DNA from: Lachnospiraceae bacterium
GTDB lineage: Bacteria; Bacillota_A; Clostridia; Lachnospirales; Lachnospiraceae
DNA length: 17,671 bases
NCBI GenBank assembly: GCA_017416505.1
Contig: JAFQCI010000141.1
Span: 1-17,671 of the forward strand
Reading direction: 5' to 3'
The notes under the pieces were generated by a model. It saw nothing but the letters and a program-made list of their open reading frames with translations. It was not told the origin of the DNA and ran no database searches. Both the position numbers and the translations under genes were made by a program. Below are positions 1-6,198 of the stretch, piece by piece. The first letter of the stretch is position 1. Each line of letters opens with the position of its first letter.

Positions 1-301
1 CATGTATTCCTCCGGCTTACGGATTTCAGAAGTATTACATTTGCACTATGAAGATATTTCAAGAAAAAATATGCAGATTTATATACGAGACTCTAAAACT
101 CATACAGCTCGTTATGCACCATTGTCCAAGAGAGCTCTCGATATTCTTACTGAATATTGGTTCACTTGTGGAAGACCTACCGGAATTCTTTTTCCCAACA
201 GGTGGACTGGTGAATATTTAACAACTTCTGGTCCAAGACTTGTTTTCAAAAAGTCTTTAAAGATTGCCGGCCTTCCCCACGGAAACACCCCAGATAATTG
301 A
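1..301 (+). pseudogene. truncated tyrosine recombinase (phage-type integrase), 5' end outside window
   Basis: The open frame entering at the left edge reads SSGLRISEVLHLHYEDI, which is the conserved segment around the first catalytic arginine (Arg I) of the tyrosine recombinase domain. It is followed by the usual region of strands and helices, with DSKTHTARYAPLSKRA as a typical basic turn. The family next needs an H-x-x-R motif, a second His/Trp and the nucleophilic tyrosine, usually about 100 residues further on. Here the frame ends at TGA 299-301, after LKIAGLPHG, just where the HxLRHTF box should begin. The enzyme is therefore cut in its catalytic domain and cannot be active. The reading frame right after the junction belongs to another gene (see 282-371). 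The N-terminal part is beyond the window, so total length is unknown. Confidence 0.8.
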
Positions 302-371
302 AACACTATATGGTATCAATGTCACTGTTTGTAAATGTTGTGGCGGACATCTTGGCAAACCACAGCAGTGA
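282..371 (+). pseudogene. 3' tail of a probable transposase fused by deletion to the integrase
   Basis: In a different frame from the integrase, codons from about 282 to the TGA at 369-371 read ETLYGINVTVCKCCGGHLGK plus three more residues. The CxCC-GG knuckle near a C-terminus looks like the end of an IS91-like transposase; such transposases are often found beside a tyrosine recombinase gene. An in-frame TAA at 258-260 shows this frame cannot extend far upstream, so only the last roughly 30 codons survive. The simplest reading is one deletion that removed the 3' end of the integrase and nearly all of the transposase. The family assignment comes from memory of such tails, not from a search. 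Confidence 0.45.
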
Positions 372-574
372 ATACCTCTACGGATTTAAAGAGTTCTATT
401 TATATTTTTTCAAAAACCTCAGCGATGAGGTCTATTTGTCGTGCCTTGATTTTGCAAAAAACAACCTGAAGTTTTACAATCCGCACAAGAACTTCATAAT
501 CTTCGTGAAAAGAGCAAGAATTGAAAGTCCATACAGATCGGCTACACAGACGCTTACTTTGTTCACTTTAGCAA

Positions 575-650
575 AATCAAACGCAGCGCAAACGAAAGGG
601 CAGTTTTTCTATATTTCAAGACTGCTTTTTCGTTTACGCTGCTATTGATT
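575..650. repeat. long near-perfect inverted repeat (30-bp arms)
   Basis: Bases 575-604 pair with 621-650 without bulges, leaving a 16-base loop (605-620). I count 27 of 30 pairs, including two G-T wobbles; the mismatches are at 589/636, 582/643 and 581/644. The core of each arm is gcagcgcaaacgaaa and its complement. It lies about 200 bp downstream of the transposase tail. It could be the terminal hairpin of the decayed element or a strong transcription terminator. No long T run follows either arm, which favours a structural or mobile-element role. Confidence 0.75.
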
Positions 651-883
651 GTAGCCTAAAGAATTTATCGAACTGTTTTCATATACAATTCTACATTCAA
701 TATACAACTTTTACCTAAAATTTTCAATTCCTCTGTATACTCCTCTTCCACCTCACTCAACAGAAGTACTTCCCCTGTTGAAAAAACGTATCATATCCTA
801 AAGAAATCACGAAATTATGGAAATCATCATCAAAACACACCTATCCCCAACTTGCCGACTATCGACTTGCCAAGTGACTACCA
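651..883. other. AT-rich stretch without a recognised gene
   Basis: No gene with a start and a ribosome binding site is visible here. On the minus strand, a frame of about 40 codons between roughly 670 and 800 contains GEVLLLSEVEEEYTEELK, which looks like protein-coding composition. It has stops at both ends and no start codon, so it may be a gene fragment or chance. Confidence 0.3.
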
Positions 884-998
884 AATCGAGTAAACTAAAG
901 CATACTCGATTACGCAACCGAATAGCTCAAAGCAAGCTTTTCGCTATTCTTGCACCCTGCAAATGAAACTTTATGCAAGCATAGTTTCGCTTGCAGGG
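884..998. repeat. cluster of three consecutive hairpins
   Basis: Three stems follow each other closely. First, AATCGAGTA at 884-892 pairs perfectly with 903-911. Second, GAATAGC at 920-926 pairs with 943-949 and encloses AAAGC 929-933 with GCTTT 936-940, separated by symmetric two-base internal loops. Third, 955-970 pairs with 983-998 (CCCTGCAAATGAAACT and its complement, two mismatches), followed on the plus strand by cttttgtt. The last stem could end plus-strand transcription leaving the decayed element. The group could also be a folded repeat of REP or MITE type. No protein frame covers it. Confidence 0.6.
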
Positions 999-1014
999 CT
1001 TTTGTTATATATTA

Positions 1015-1040
1015 AAAGGATGGTACAAATACCATCCTTT
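1015..1040 (-). terminator. probable terminator of the rhuM-like gene
   Basis: AAAGGATGGTA (1015-1025) and TACCATCCTTT (1030-1040) form a perfect 11-bp stem with a 4-base loop. Read on the minus strand, the stem is followed by the T-rich taatatata. It lies about 115 bp downstream of the stop at 1156, so it suits the minus-strand gene. Confidence 0.6.
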
Positions 1041-1155
1041 CCATACGTTCCAACGACACTTGTTTTTGATGCTGCCCCTTCCAGAATCCATCCGCTTCGC
1101 GTCTGTTGTTAATTTTGTCTACAGAGGTTTATTTCACTTTATTTATTCTTAAAAT

Positions 1156-2133
1156 CTATTTATCATTTTTTACATCACACTGTATTTGTTTTATCGCATT
1201 TAAATATTCTCTTTCAGCTGAACTTATAGTCCTCTGCTTATATTTTCTATACTCTATTTCTGCTTTATCCATAGCTTGTAAATGTGATACACTACCATTT
1301 CCATCAAGCAGGTTTTCTCCAGTTGAAATCAATATTACATCAAGATGCTTTGCCCAATCTGCCATTGTCATTGGTATTTCACGTTCGGCTTGCCTTTCAG
1401 CAAAGTCCAAATACCCTGAAACAAGTTGTCCCATAGCACGTAATTCTTTCTCATTTAAATAATTCTTTGCTATCTTTGCTTCTTTTAATGTTGGATGTTC
1501 ACCTGAAAAACTCATCAAACCCATAAACTCTTTTTCAGCATCGACTCTGTGATAAATAACCTCAGCTGCAGTTTCTCCTGATATAGCATAATGAATTTTA
1601 TTTTGTACTTTCTTGAAAAACTTAACCGATTCCTCTGCTGTAGGATTATAATCAATACTAGTGGCATATATTTCTAATACTTGACGATAAAAAACTTTTT
1701 CCGATGCACGAATATCTCTAATTCGTTCTAATAACTCTTTAAAATATCCGCCACCACCCAATTCTTTAAGGTGTTGATCATCCATAGCAAAACCTTTTCG
1801 CATATATTCTTTTAATATACCAGACGCCCATATTCGAAATTGTACTCCACGTTGTGATTTTACACGATATCCGACGGATATTATTACATCTAAATTATAG
1901 TAATTAGTAGGTTTTGTAGAAAATTCGGAATTTCCGAATTTTCTCATAGTACTACTCTCATTAAGTTCACCTTCTGAATATATATTTTTTATATGCTCAT
2001 TTATTGTTGACTTCGATTTTTGAAATAATTCTGCCATTTGATCCTGTGTTAACCAAACAGTTTCATCCTCAAAGGTAACATCGACTTTAGTTACACCATC
2101 TTCTGTTGTATATAATATTAAACCAGAATTCAT
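1156..2133 (-). CDS. RhuM-family protein (virulence RhuM-like), possible SOS-regulated
   Basis: The 325-residue product matches the RhuM family in length and layout. An N-terminal segment at residues 27-56 (WLTQDQMAELF.KSKSTINEHI) resembles a winged or helix-turn-helix DNA-binding element. It is followed at about 79-103 by the signature YNLDVIISVGYRVKSQRG and then QFRIWA. A helical C-terminal half contains HYAISGETAAEVIYHR and GYLDFAERQAE. There is no signal peptide or membrane segment, so it should be cytoplasmic. The family is named after a gene on Salmonella pathogenicity island 3, its biochemical role is not settled, and members are common on mobile islands. The ATG at 2133 has a strong ribosome binding site (aaaggaggg). 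It stands alone, with its own promoter and a LexA-like box upstream. Confidence 0.9.
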   Translation of the reverse strand: MNSGLILYTTEDGVTKVDVTFEDETVWLTQDQMAELFQKSKSTINEHIKNIYSEGELNESSTMRKFGNSEFSTKPTNYYNLDVIISVGYRVKSQRGVQFRIWASGILKEYMRKGFAMDDQHLKELGGGGYFKELLERIRDIRASEKVFYRQVLEIYATSIDYNPTAEESVKFFKKVQNKIHYAISGETAAEVIYHRVDAEKEFMGLMSFSGEHPTLKEAKIAKNYLNEKELRAMGQLVSGYLDFAERQAEREIPMTMADWAKHLDVILISTGENLLDGNGSVSHLQAMDKAEIEYRKYKQRTISSAEREYLNAIKQIQCDVKNDK

Positions 2134-2148
2134 TGCCGCCCTCCTTTA

Positions 2149-2160
2149 GAACATTTGTTC
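2149..2160. promoter_or_regulatory. LexA-like (SOS) box GAACATTTGTTC
   Basis: GAAC-ATTT-GTTC fits the Gram-positive LexA/DinR core GAAC-N4-GTTC, and one extra flanking A/T pair extends the symmetry to 14 bp (2148-2161). It lies between the -10 element of the promoter at 2165-2193 and the ribosome binding site, so it overlaps the expected transcription start. This is a classic position for a repressor. The match is seen in the sequence; LexA binding is inferred. Confidence 0.65.
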
Positions 2161-2164
2161 TTCA

Positions 2165-2193
2165 AGTGTACCATATTATTTATAATATTGCAA
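2165..2193 (-). promoter_or_regulatory. sigma-A-type promoter of the rhuM-like gene
   Basis: On the minus strand there is TTGCAA (2193-2188) as -35 and TACACT (2170-2165) as -10, with a 17-bp spacer. The spacer ends TGG, so an extended -10 (TGn) is present. Each hexamer matches the consensus at 4 of 6 positions. The start would fall within or next to the LexA-like box. Confidence 0.6.
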
Positions 2194-2232
2194 TACAATC
2201 CCCTTGATTAATCACAGGATATTTTCAGCCTC

Positions 2233-2291
2233 GCAGAGCGAAATACACCCTTCGCACAAATCTTCGATTTGTACTCCGGGTATTTCGCTCT
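2233..2291. repeat. nested palindrome between rhuM-like gene and ABC cassette
   Basis: AGAGCGAAATACACCC (2235-2250) pairs with GGGTATTTCGCTCT (2278-2291), with a 2-base bulge. Inside lies a second perfect 7-bp stem, ACAAATC 2256-2262 with GATTTGT 2266-2272, around a TTC loop. It lies just beyond the end of the 2317-2976 gene and could stop that operon. It lacks a clear minus-strand T run, so a REP-like structural repeat is an alternative. Confidence 0.6.
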
Positions 2292-2316
2292 TGCAGGAAG
2301 CCATGACACAAAACAT

Positions 2317-2976
2317 TTATGCTATTCCACATTTTTCGCACTTTCTAGCTCCTATCACATTTCCAGCAAAACTAAAACCAAAAGCAACAAAGAATGTCAT
2401 CACATTGCCTATCAACTCTGTAACAGGATCAGATTTCTGAATCCCTACATACAATTCTGAACTTACAATCTGCTCATCAAATGTATCATCGTTTTCCTCA
2501 CTATTATCAAGAGCTTTACCACCTATTGTCCCTTCTCCACCATAAATTTCCTCTCCTTCCGAAATAAGTCCTTGCGAAAGCATGTACTCATATGCCTTTT
2601 TATCCAATTCTTCATAAAGTTCATCCATCAGTTCATCGTTTGAAGTATTTTGGGTATTGTCGTGAAATTCATTGGTTCCAATATTATCCAGTTTATCCCC
2701 TGCCATAACTACAGCGAGCTGACTTGTACCAAATGAAATCAATGTAAGGACAAGCGAAATGCAAATACCTCTTTTCCAGTCCCATTTTATTTGATAGCCT
2801 ATGAAAAATGCTGCAATGGCAATACAAATAGTCGGAACGACTAATACCAAAGCAGTCAATAATTTTAAATTCTCTATGCAATATGTAACAGCCAAATAAT
2901 TAATCAACCCAAGAATACAAGCTGTGACAATAACCGATATAATAACAATTAACCATTTTCTATTTGTTTTTTTCAT
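2317..2976 (-). CDS. membrane protein of unknown function, last gene of the ABC exporter cassette
   Basis: I do not recognise this 219-residue protein. It has about three hydrophobic helices in residues 8-95, an acidic soluble stretch at about 100-180 rich in Asp, Glu and Asn (DELMDELYEELDKK and NSEENDDTFDEQ), and one more helix at about 187-210. It ends in RKCEKCGIA, a CxxC pair that could bind metal or form a disulfide. Its ATG overlaps the TGA of the upstream permease by four bases (ATGA), so the two are translationally coupled and it almost certainly works with the exporter, perhaps as an accessory or immunity subunit. The start has an AAAGGATGG ribosome binding site. Confidence 0.8.
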   Translation of the reverse strand: MKKTNRKWLIVIISVIVTACILGLINYLAVTYCIENLKLLTALVLVVPTICIAIAAFFIGYQIKWDWKRGICISLVLTLISFGTSQLAVVMAGDKLDNIGTNEFHDNTQNTSNDELMDELYEELDKKAYEYMLSQGLISEGEEIYGGEGTIGGKALDNSEENDDTFDEQIVSSELYVGIQKSDPVTELIGNVMTFFVAFGFSFAGNVIGARKCEKCGIA

Positions 2977-3743
2977 CTCAAATCCATCCTTTCAAATTTT
3001 CGTGCCGCAAATTCAATACATACAACAACAATAGTCAGATATAACAGACTTAATCCCCCAGCAGCAAGTGGTGTAATCATACCATAATCAAGCAAACTTC
3101 CTACATATGCTGGAACAAGGTACTGTACGACTGGGAAAAACTGCAAAATAAGCAATAATGTTGTTGTTCCAATAGCAAACATAAAACAAATTCCCGTTTT
3201 AAGCGTATGTGAAAGCAAAAAAACAATTCCTGCTGTTACAAGAGTATCAAGCAATGTAAAAATACCGCTCATAATAAATTTTGCAATACCATAGGAACGC
3301 ACAATTTCAGAAATGAATTCTCCTGTTCCATAATTTGTATGAACGATAAAGCAATAATAACAACCCATAGAAAAAACTATATAAAGCACATAGCATAGCA
3401 ACATAAACAGTGTTAAGACGAGCATTTTTGCATATACAATTTTCTTCCTGGAACATTGTCTAAGGACAGCCATTTTTAACTGACCTTTATCTATTTCTGC
3501 TGAAAATGTATTAACTACAACAAGTGAAAACAATACTTGAAACAACCCTGTCATTCCAAGTAGATTCCATTGTCCAAACGAGAAATCCAAAGCCCCCGAG
3601 GGGGTCATCTGCAAAAGTGGTGCATCTACCAATACCGAATAAGTATAAAATATTGGAACAAATAATACTGCCAACATTATTAATGAAAGTGGTTTTTTCA
3701 ATATTTTCTGAAATTCCACTTTCACAATTGAGAGAAAGCTCAC
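2973..3743 (-). CDS. ABC-2 type transporter permease (second paralog)
   Basis: This hydrophobic protein has about six membrane helices. The first lies in LSLIMLAVLFVPIFYTYSV near the N-terminus, and the last in the C-terminal LLYLTIVVVCIEFA. After the second helix it carries EIDKGQLKMAVLRQCSRKKI, the cytoplasmic coupling motif of ABC-2 permeases; the upstream permease has the related ELENGQIKSEIIRVCSRIKI, so the two are paralogs and probably form a heterodimer. A longer reading would begin at GTG 3752, but that codon lies inside the AGGAGG site at 3757-3752. The GTG at 3743 has an 8-base spacing and gives (M)SFLSIVKVEF, matching the paralog's MSFLLVLKAEF. The product is thus 256 residues. The AGG of its ribosome binding site overlaps the upstream gene's TAG stop. 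Confidence 0.85.
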   Translation of the reverse strand: MSFLSIVKVEFQKILKKPLSLIMLAVLFVPIFYTYSVLVDAPLLQMTPSGALDFSFGQWNLLGMTGLFQVLFSLVVVNTFSAEIDKGQLKMAVLRQCSRKKIVYAKMLVLTLFMLLCYVLYIVFSMGCYYCFIVHTNYGTGEFISEIVRSYGIAKFIMSGIFTLLDTLVTAGIVFLLSHTLKTGICFMFAIGTTTLLLILQFFPVVQYLVPAYVGSLLDYGMITPLAAGGLSLLYLTIVVVCIEFAARKFERMDLR

Positions 3744-3755
3744 TATAATCACCTC

Positions 3756-4541
3756 CTACGACTTGATGTCAATTTTCTTTAAAATGATACAGGAAACTAT
3801 TTGGAACATCATACAATAACCTATGTATAACAAAATATACATAAAAATATCCTCTACTTTCTCTGAATTTACCAAAAAGTGATTTGGCATATTATATGGT
3901 ATTAAAAGCTTAATATTTCCCATAAAGTCCGTATATAAACTTGCAAACCAGACAATATAAGAAATAGAAAAGCATGGAAACATCTTTAGCTTTACACCAA
4001 ACAGGAATGTAACTGATATCGCTGTACTAACGCCCAATATCATGAAGAAAATATAACCGATATGTGCCAGCACTAATTCATCGCAAAGCAATCCACTCGC
4101 ATATTCTGTTCTGCTCACAAACATAGCATAAATAAGCAAAGACCAGAGCAAAGAAAAGAGAATTGCTCCATATACCACGATTAGCAGAGAAACAAACTTT
4201 GCTGTCAATATTTTGATTCTGCTACAAACCCGTATAATTTCTGACTTTATCTGACCATTTTCCAATTCACCAGACAAAGAAGAAGCTGCTAAAATAATAA
4301 TAACAAGGAAAATAATATATTTACTCTGTTCCATCATATTCACTGCAAACCCAATGCCCGACAGTGAACTTCCGACAGCTTCCACACCACCACCGCCACC
4401 ATCTGAAACAAAAAAAGATAAACCAAGTGACATTCCTACACCAAACAATATTGTAGGAACAAATAATAATAACAATAGCAAGGAAATTCTTTTATGCATA
4501 AGTTTTACAAATTCAGCCTTCAAAACTAATAAAAACGACAT
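3756..4541 (-). CDS. ABC-2 type transporter permease (first paralog)
   Basis: This 261-residue membrane protein has about six helices (roughly 20-45, 74-90, 116-140, 157-182, 186-203 and 232-254). The coupling segment ELENGQIKSEIIRVCSR (about 91-107) follows helix two, as in BcrB/LanE-type permeases. An unusual run of five glycines (SDGGGGGVEAVG, about 46-57) sits in the first extracytoplasmic loop. The ATG at 4541 has the site aaaggggtga and follows the ATPase stop by 12 bp, so it is in the same transcript. With the next gene it would form the membrane channel driven by the ATPase at 4554. The substrate cannot be read from the sequence; exporters of this class mostly handle peptides or lipid-directed antibiotics. 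Confidence 0.85.
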   Translation of the reverse strand: MSFLLVLKAEFVKLMHKRISLLLLLLFVPTILFGVGMSLGLSFFVSDGGGGGVEAVGSSLSGIGFAVNMMEQSKYIIFLVIIILAASSLSGELENGQIKSEIIRVCSRIKILTAKFVSLLIVVYGAILFSLLWSLLIYAMFVSRTEYASGLLCDELVLAHIGYIFFMILGVSTAISVTFLFGVKLKMFPCFSISYIVWFASLYTDFMGNIKLLIPYNMPNHFLVNSEKVEDIFMYILLYIGYCMMFQIVSCIILKKIDIKS

Positions 4542-4553
4542 ATGCTCACCCCT

Positions 4554-5450
4554 TTACATAAACAAAGTTTCAAGAGGTCTGTCCTCACGTAATATCTCAC
4601 ATATGGTAAACCCTTTTTCATGCAAAAAAGCAAGCACAGGGTCAAGTGTTTTTTCTCCGTGAGAAAGACTGATTTGACTCTCAGAAATTCCCCGCACCTC
4701 ACAACCTCTTTGATTCAAACTTTCGAGCATTTCAACGTTCAGCGGTTTATCCACAATAATGCGATACTCCTTATTCTGTCTCGCTAAATCCTCATATGTT
4801 CCGAAATATTTTACATGCCCTTCTTCAATCACAACTAATTCTTCTGAAAGTTCTTCAACCTCTGCAAGTTGATGACTCGAAAAAATAATAGCAACCTGTT
4901 TTTCTTTGCAAAGCTCCACCAGTTTTTCTTTCACAAGAACAATTCCAAGTGGATCAAGCCCCACAAAAGGCTCATCCAGAATAAGCAACTTTGGCTCATT
5001 CATTAATGCTTGTGCCAAAGCCAAACGCTGCTTCATTCCAAACGAGAAACCCTTTACTCGTTCTCTGGCATTTTCCTCTAATCCCACAAATGTTAACCAC
5101 TCCATAATATCTTTCCTTATATTTGTATTATTTCTATGTGGAGTGGACATCAATAAGATTTTTAGGTTATCAAATGCGGTTAAATCTTCAAAAAAGGCAG
5201 TATCCACAAGCACACCAATGCGATTCATTACATGTGTATCGCTTGTATCAAGAAGTTTCCCCTCAAAATATACTTCTCCCGAATGATTCAATAATCCTAT
5301 AACAGATTTCATCAAAGTTGTCTTGCCTGAACCGTTTTTTCCTAGTAACCCGACTATTTTTCCTTTCTCAACCGTAAAATTAATATCCTTTAGCACTTCA
5401 TGCTTTCCAAATGTTTTTTGCAAGTGCCTGACTTCTAAAATATTATTCAA
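4554..5450 (-). CDS. ABC transporter ATP-binding protein, BcrA/LanF-like
   Basis: This is the cytoplasmic ATPase of the exporter. From the chosen start, Walker A GKNGSGKT is at about 37-44, the signature FSFGMKQR at about 135-142, Walker B LLILDEP at about 155-161, and the switch histidine (SSHQ) at about 193. Where most ABC ATPases have the Q-loop glutamine, this protein has IGVLVDTAFFEDLTAFDNL, with Asp at the Q-loop position. That is reminiscent of the acidic E-loop described for lantibiotic-immunity (LanF) ATPases. An extension to ATG 5528 is possible, but TTG 5450 has GGAGG at the right distance (8 bases) and begins directly at the conserved NNILEVRHLQKTFG. The product is 298 residues, with a C-terminal extension of about 90 residues typical of BcrA-like subunits. 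Confidence 0.9.
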   Translation of the reverse strand: MNNILEVRHLQKTFGKHEVLKDINFTVEKGKIVGLLGKNGSGKTTLMKSVIGLLNHSGEVYFEGKLLDTSDTHVMNRIGVLVDTAFFEDLTAFDNLKILLMSTPHRNNTNIRKDIMEWLTFVGLEENARERVKGFSFGMKQRLALAQALMNEPKLLILDEPFVGLDPLGIVLVKEKLVELCKEKQVAIIFSSHQLAEVEELSEELVVIEEGHVKYFGTYEDLARQNKEYRIIVDKPLNVEMLESLNQRGCEVRGISESQISLSHGEKTLDPVLAFLHEKGFTICEILREDRPLETLFM

Positions 5451-5510
5451 TGACCTTTCCTCCAATCCTGTTTCTACTGAACAATCATAAATTACTTTCT
5501 CCCAAAAAAG

Positions 5511-5551
5511 AATAGGACTTCCATGCACAAAATTTACACAAAAGTCCTATT
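5511..5551 (-). terminator. hairpin terminator after the response regulator gene
   Basis: AATAGGACTT (5511-5520) and AAGTCCTATT (5542-5551) are perfect 10-base inverted copies separated by 21 bases. On the minus strand the second arm is followed by ctttttt, as in a rho-independent terminator. It lies between the regulator stop (5593) and the ATPase start (5450). The kinase/regulator operon and the exporter operon can therefore be separate units, although the loop is long and partial readthrough is possible. An operator for the regulator is an alternative reading. Confidence 0.55.
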
Positions 5552-5592
5552 TACAACATATAAATTTTCAATTATTACTTTTCAAGAAACAG

Positions 5593-6198
5593 CTATACAG
5601 AACTACTATCTACTACTCCAAGTTCAATTCCCTTTAACACTGCCCCAATTCTGGAACGCACATTAAGCTTACGAAGAATTGCAGTAATATGGTTCGCCAC
5701 TGTTTTTTCAGATATGTAGAGAGCTGCTGCTATTTCCTTTCGAGTCAAATCCTCTCCCATAAGCTTCAAAACTTCTGTCTCCATATCTGTAAGTTTTTCT
5801 TCAAAATGACTGCTCGCAGGGAAGATTGCTACTGATTCCAAACATACTTTACGGATAGTTGAAGATAAAACTTCTATTGGTTCTTCCTTTGAAGCAAAAG
5901 CATCTGCCTTACTCCCCCTTGCAAGTTGTCCCATATTGTATCCTGACATGAGAACTATTTTAATCTCTGGATACTGTCGTTTTATTTCATCTGCCATGTT
6001 TATACCATTATAAGCACCCATGCGAATATCCATAAGCATCACATCTGGTGCTTCCTTTGCTAGACTATCCATTACCTGCACAGGAAAAGTAATCACATCT
6101 ATCACTTGGAAATCCGGTTGTTCAGCCAACTCTTTTGCTAACCCAGTGGCAACCATTGAGTGATCATCCACAACCATAATCTTTATTTTATGTTTCAA
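5593..6198 (-). CDS. NarL/LuxR-type response regulator
   Basis: A 201-residue two-component regulator. The receiver domain (1-120) shows the acidic pair DD at 11-12, the phospho-acceptor Asp57 (MLMDIRMG), Ser85 in the switch position and Lys104. A LuxR-type helix-turn-helix follows at about 137-195 (LTDMETEVLKLMGEDLTRKE, then TVANHITAILRKLNVRSR). The ATG start overlaps the end of the kinase gene by 11 bases, so the two are made together and are surely partners. The kinase should phosphorylate Asp57 and the HTH should then bind promoters. The ABC exporter directly downstream is the obvious target, inferred only from position. Confidence 0.93.
   Translation of the reverse strand: MKHKIKIMVVDDHSMVATGLAKELAEQPDFQVIDVITFPVQVMDSLAKEAPDVMLMDIRMGAYNGINMADEIKRQYPEIKIVLMSGYNMGQLARGSKADAFASKEEPIEVLSSTIRKVCLESVAIFPASSHFEEKLTDMETEVLKLMGEDLTRKEIAAALYISEKTVANHITAILRKLNVRSRIGAVLKGIELGVVDSSSV

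Noticed and set aside
298..648. Plus-strand frame of 116 codons after the integrase remnant
   Set aside because: It overlaps the transposase tail in another frame, includes the hairpin at 575-650 and has no ribosome binding site, so it is not a gene.
651..1155. CRISPR array in the repeat-rich region
   Set aside because: The repeats are inverted stems of different sequence, not regularly spaced identical direct repeats.
1..2200. A complete prophage or integrative element in the left part
   Set aside because: Only a cut integrase, a transposase tail and a RhuM-like gene are present; there are no structural, replication or conjugation genes.
2204..2460. Two overlapping plus-strand frames near the nested palindrome
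   Set aside because: They run across the palindrome and antisense to the minus-strand membrane protein, without ribosome binding sites.
4354..4662. Plus-strand frame with a proline run
   Set aside because: It is the complement of the glycine-rich loop of the first permease and is a shadow.
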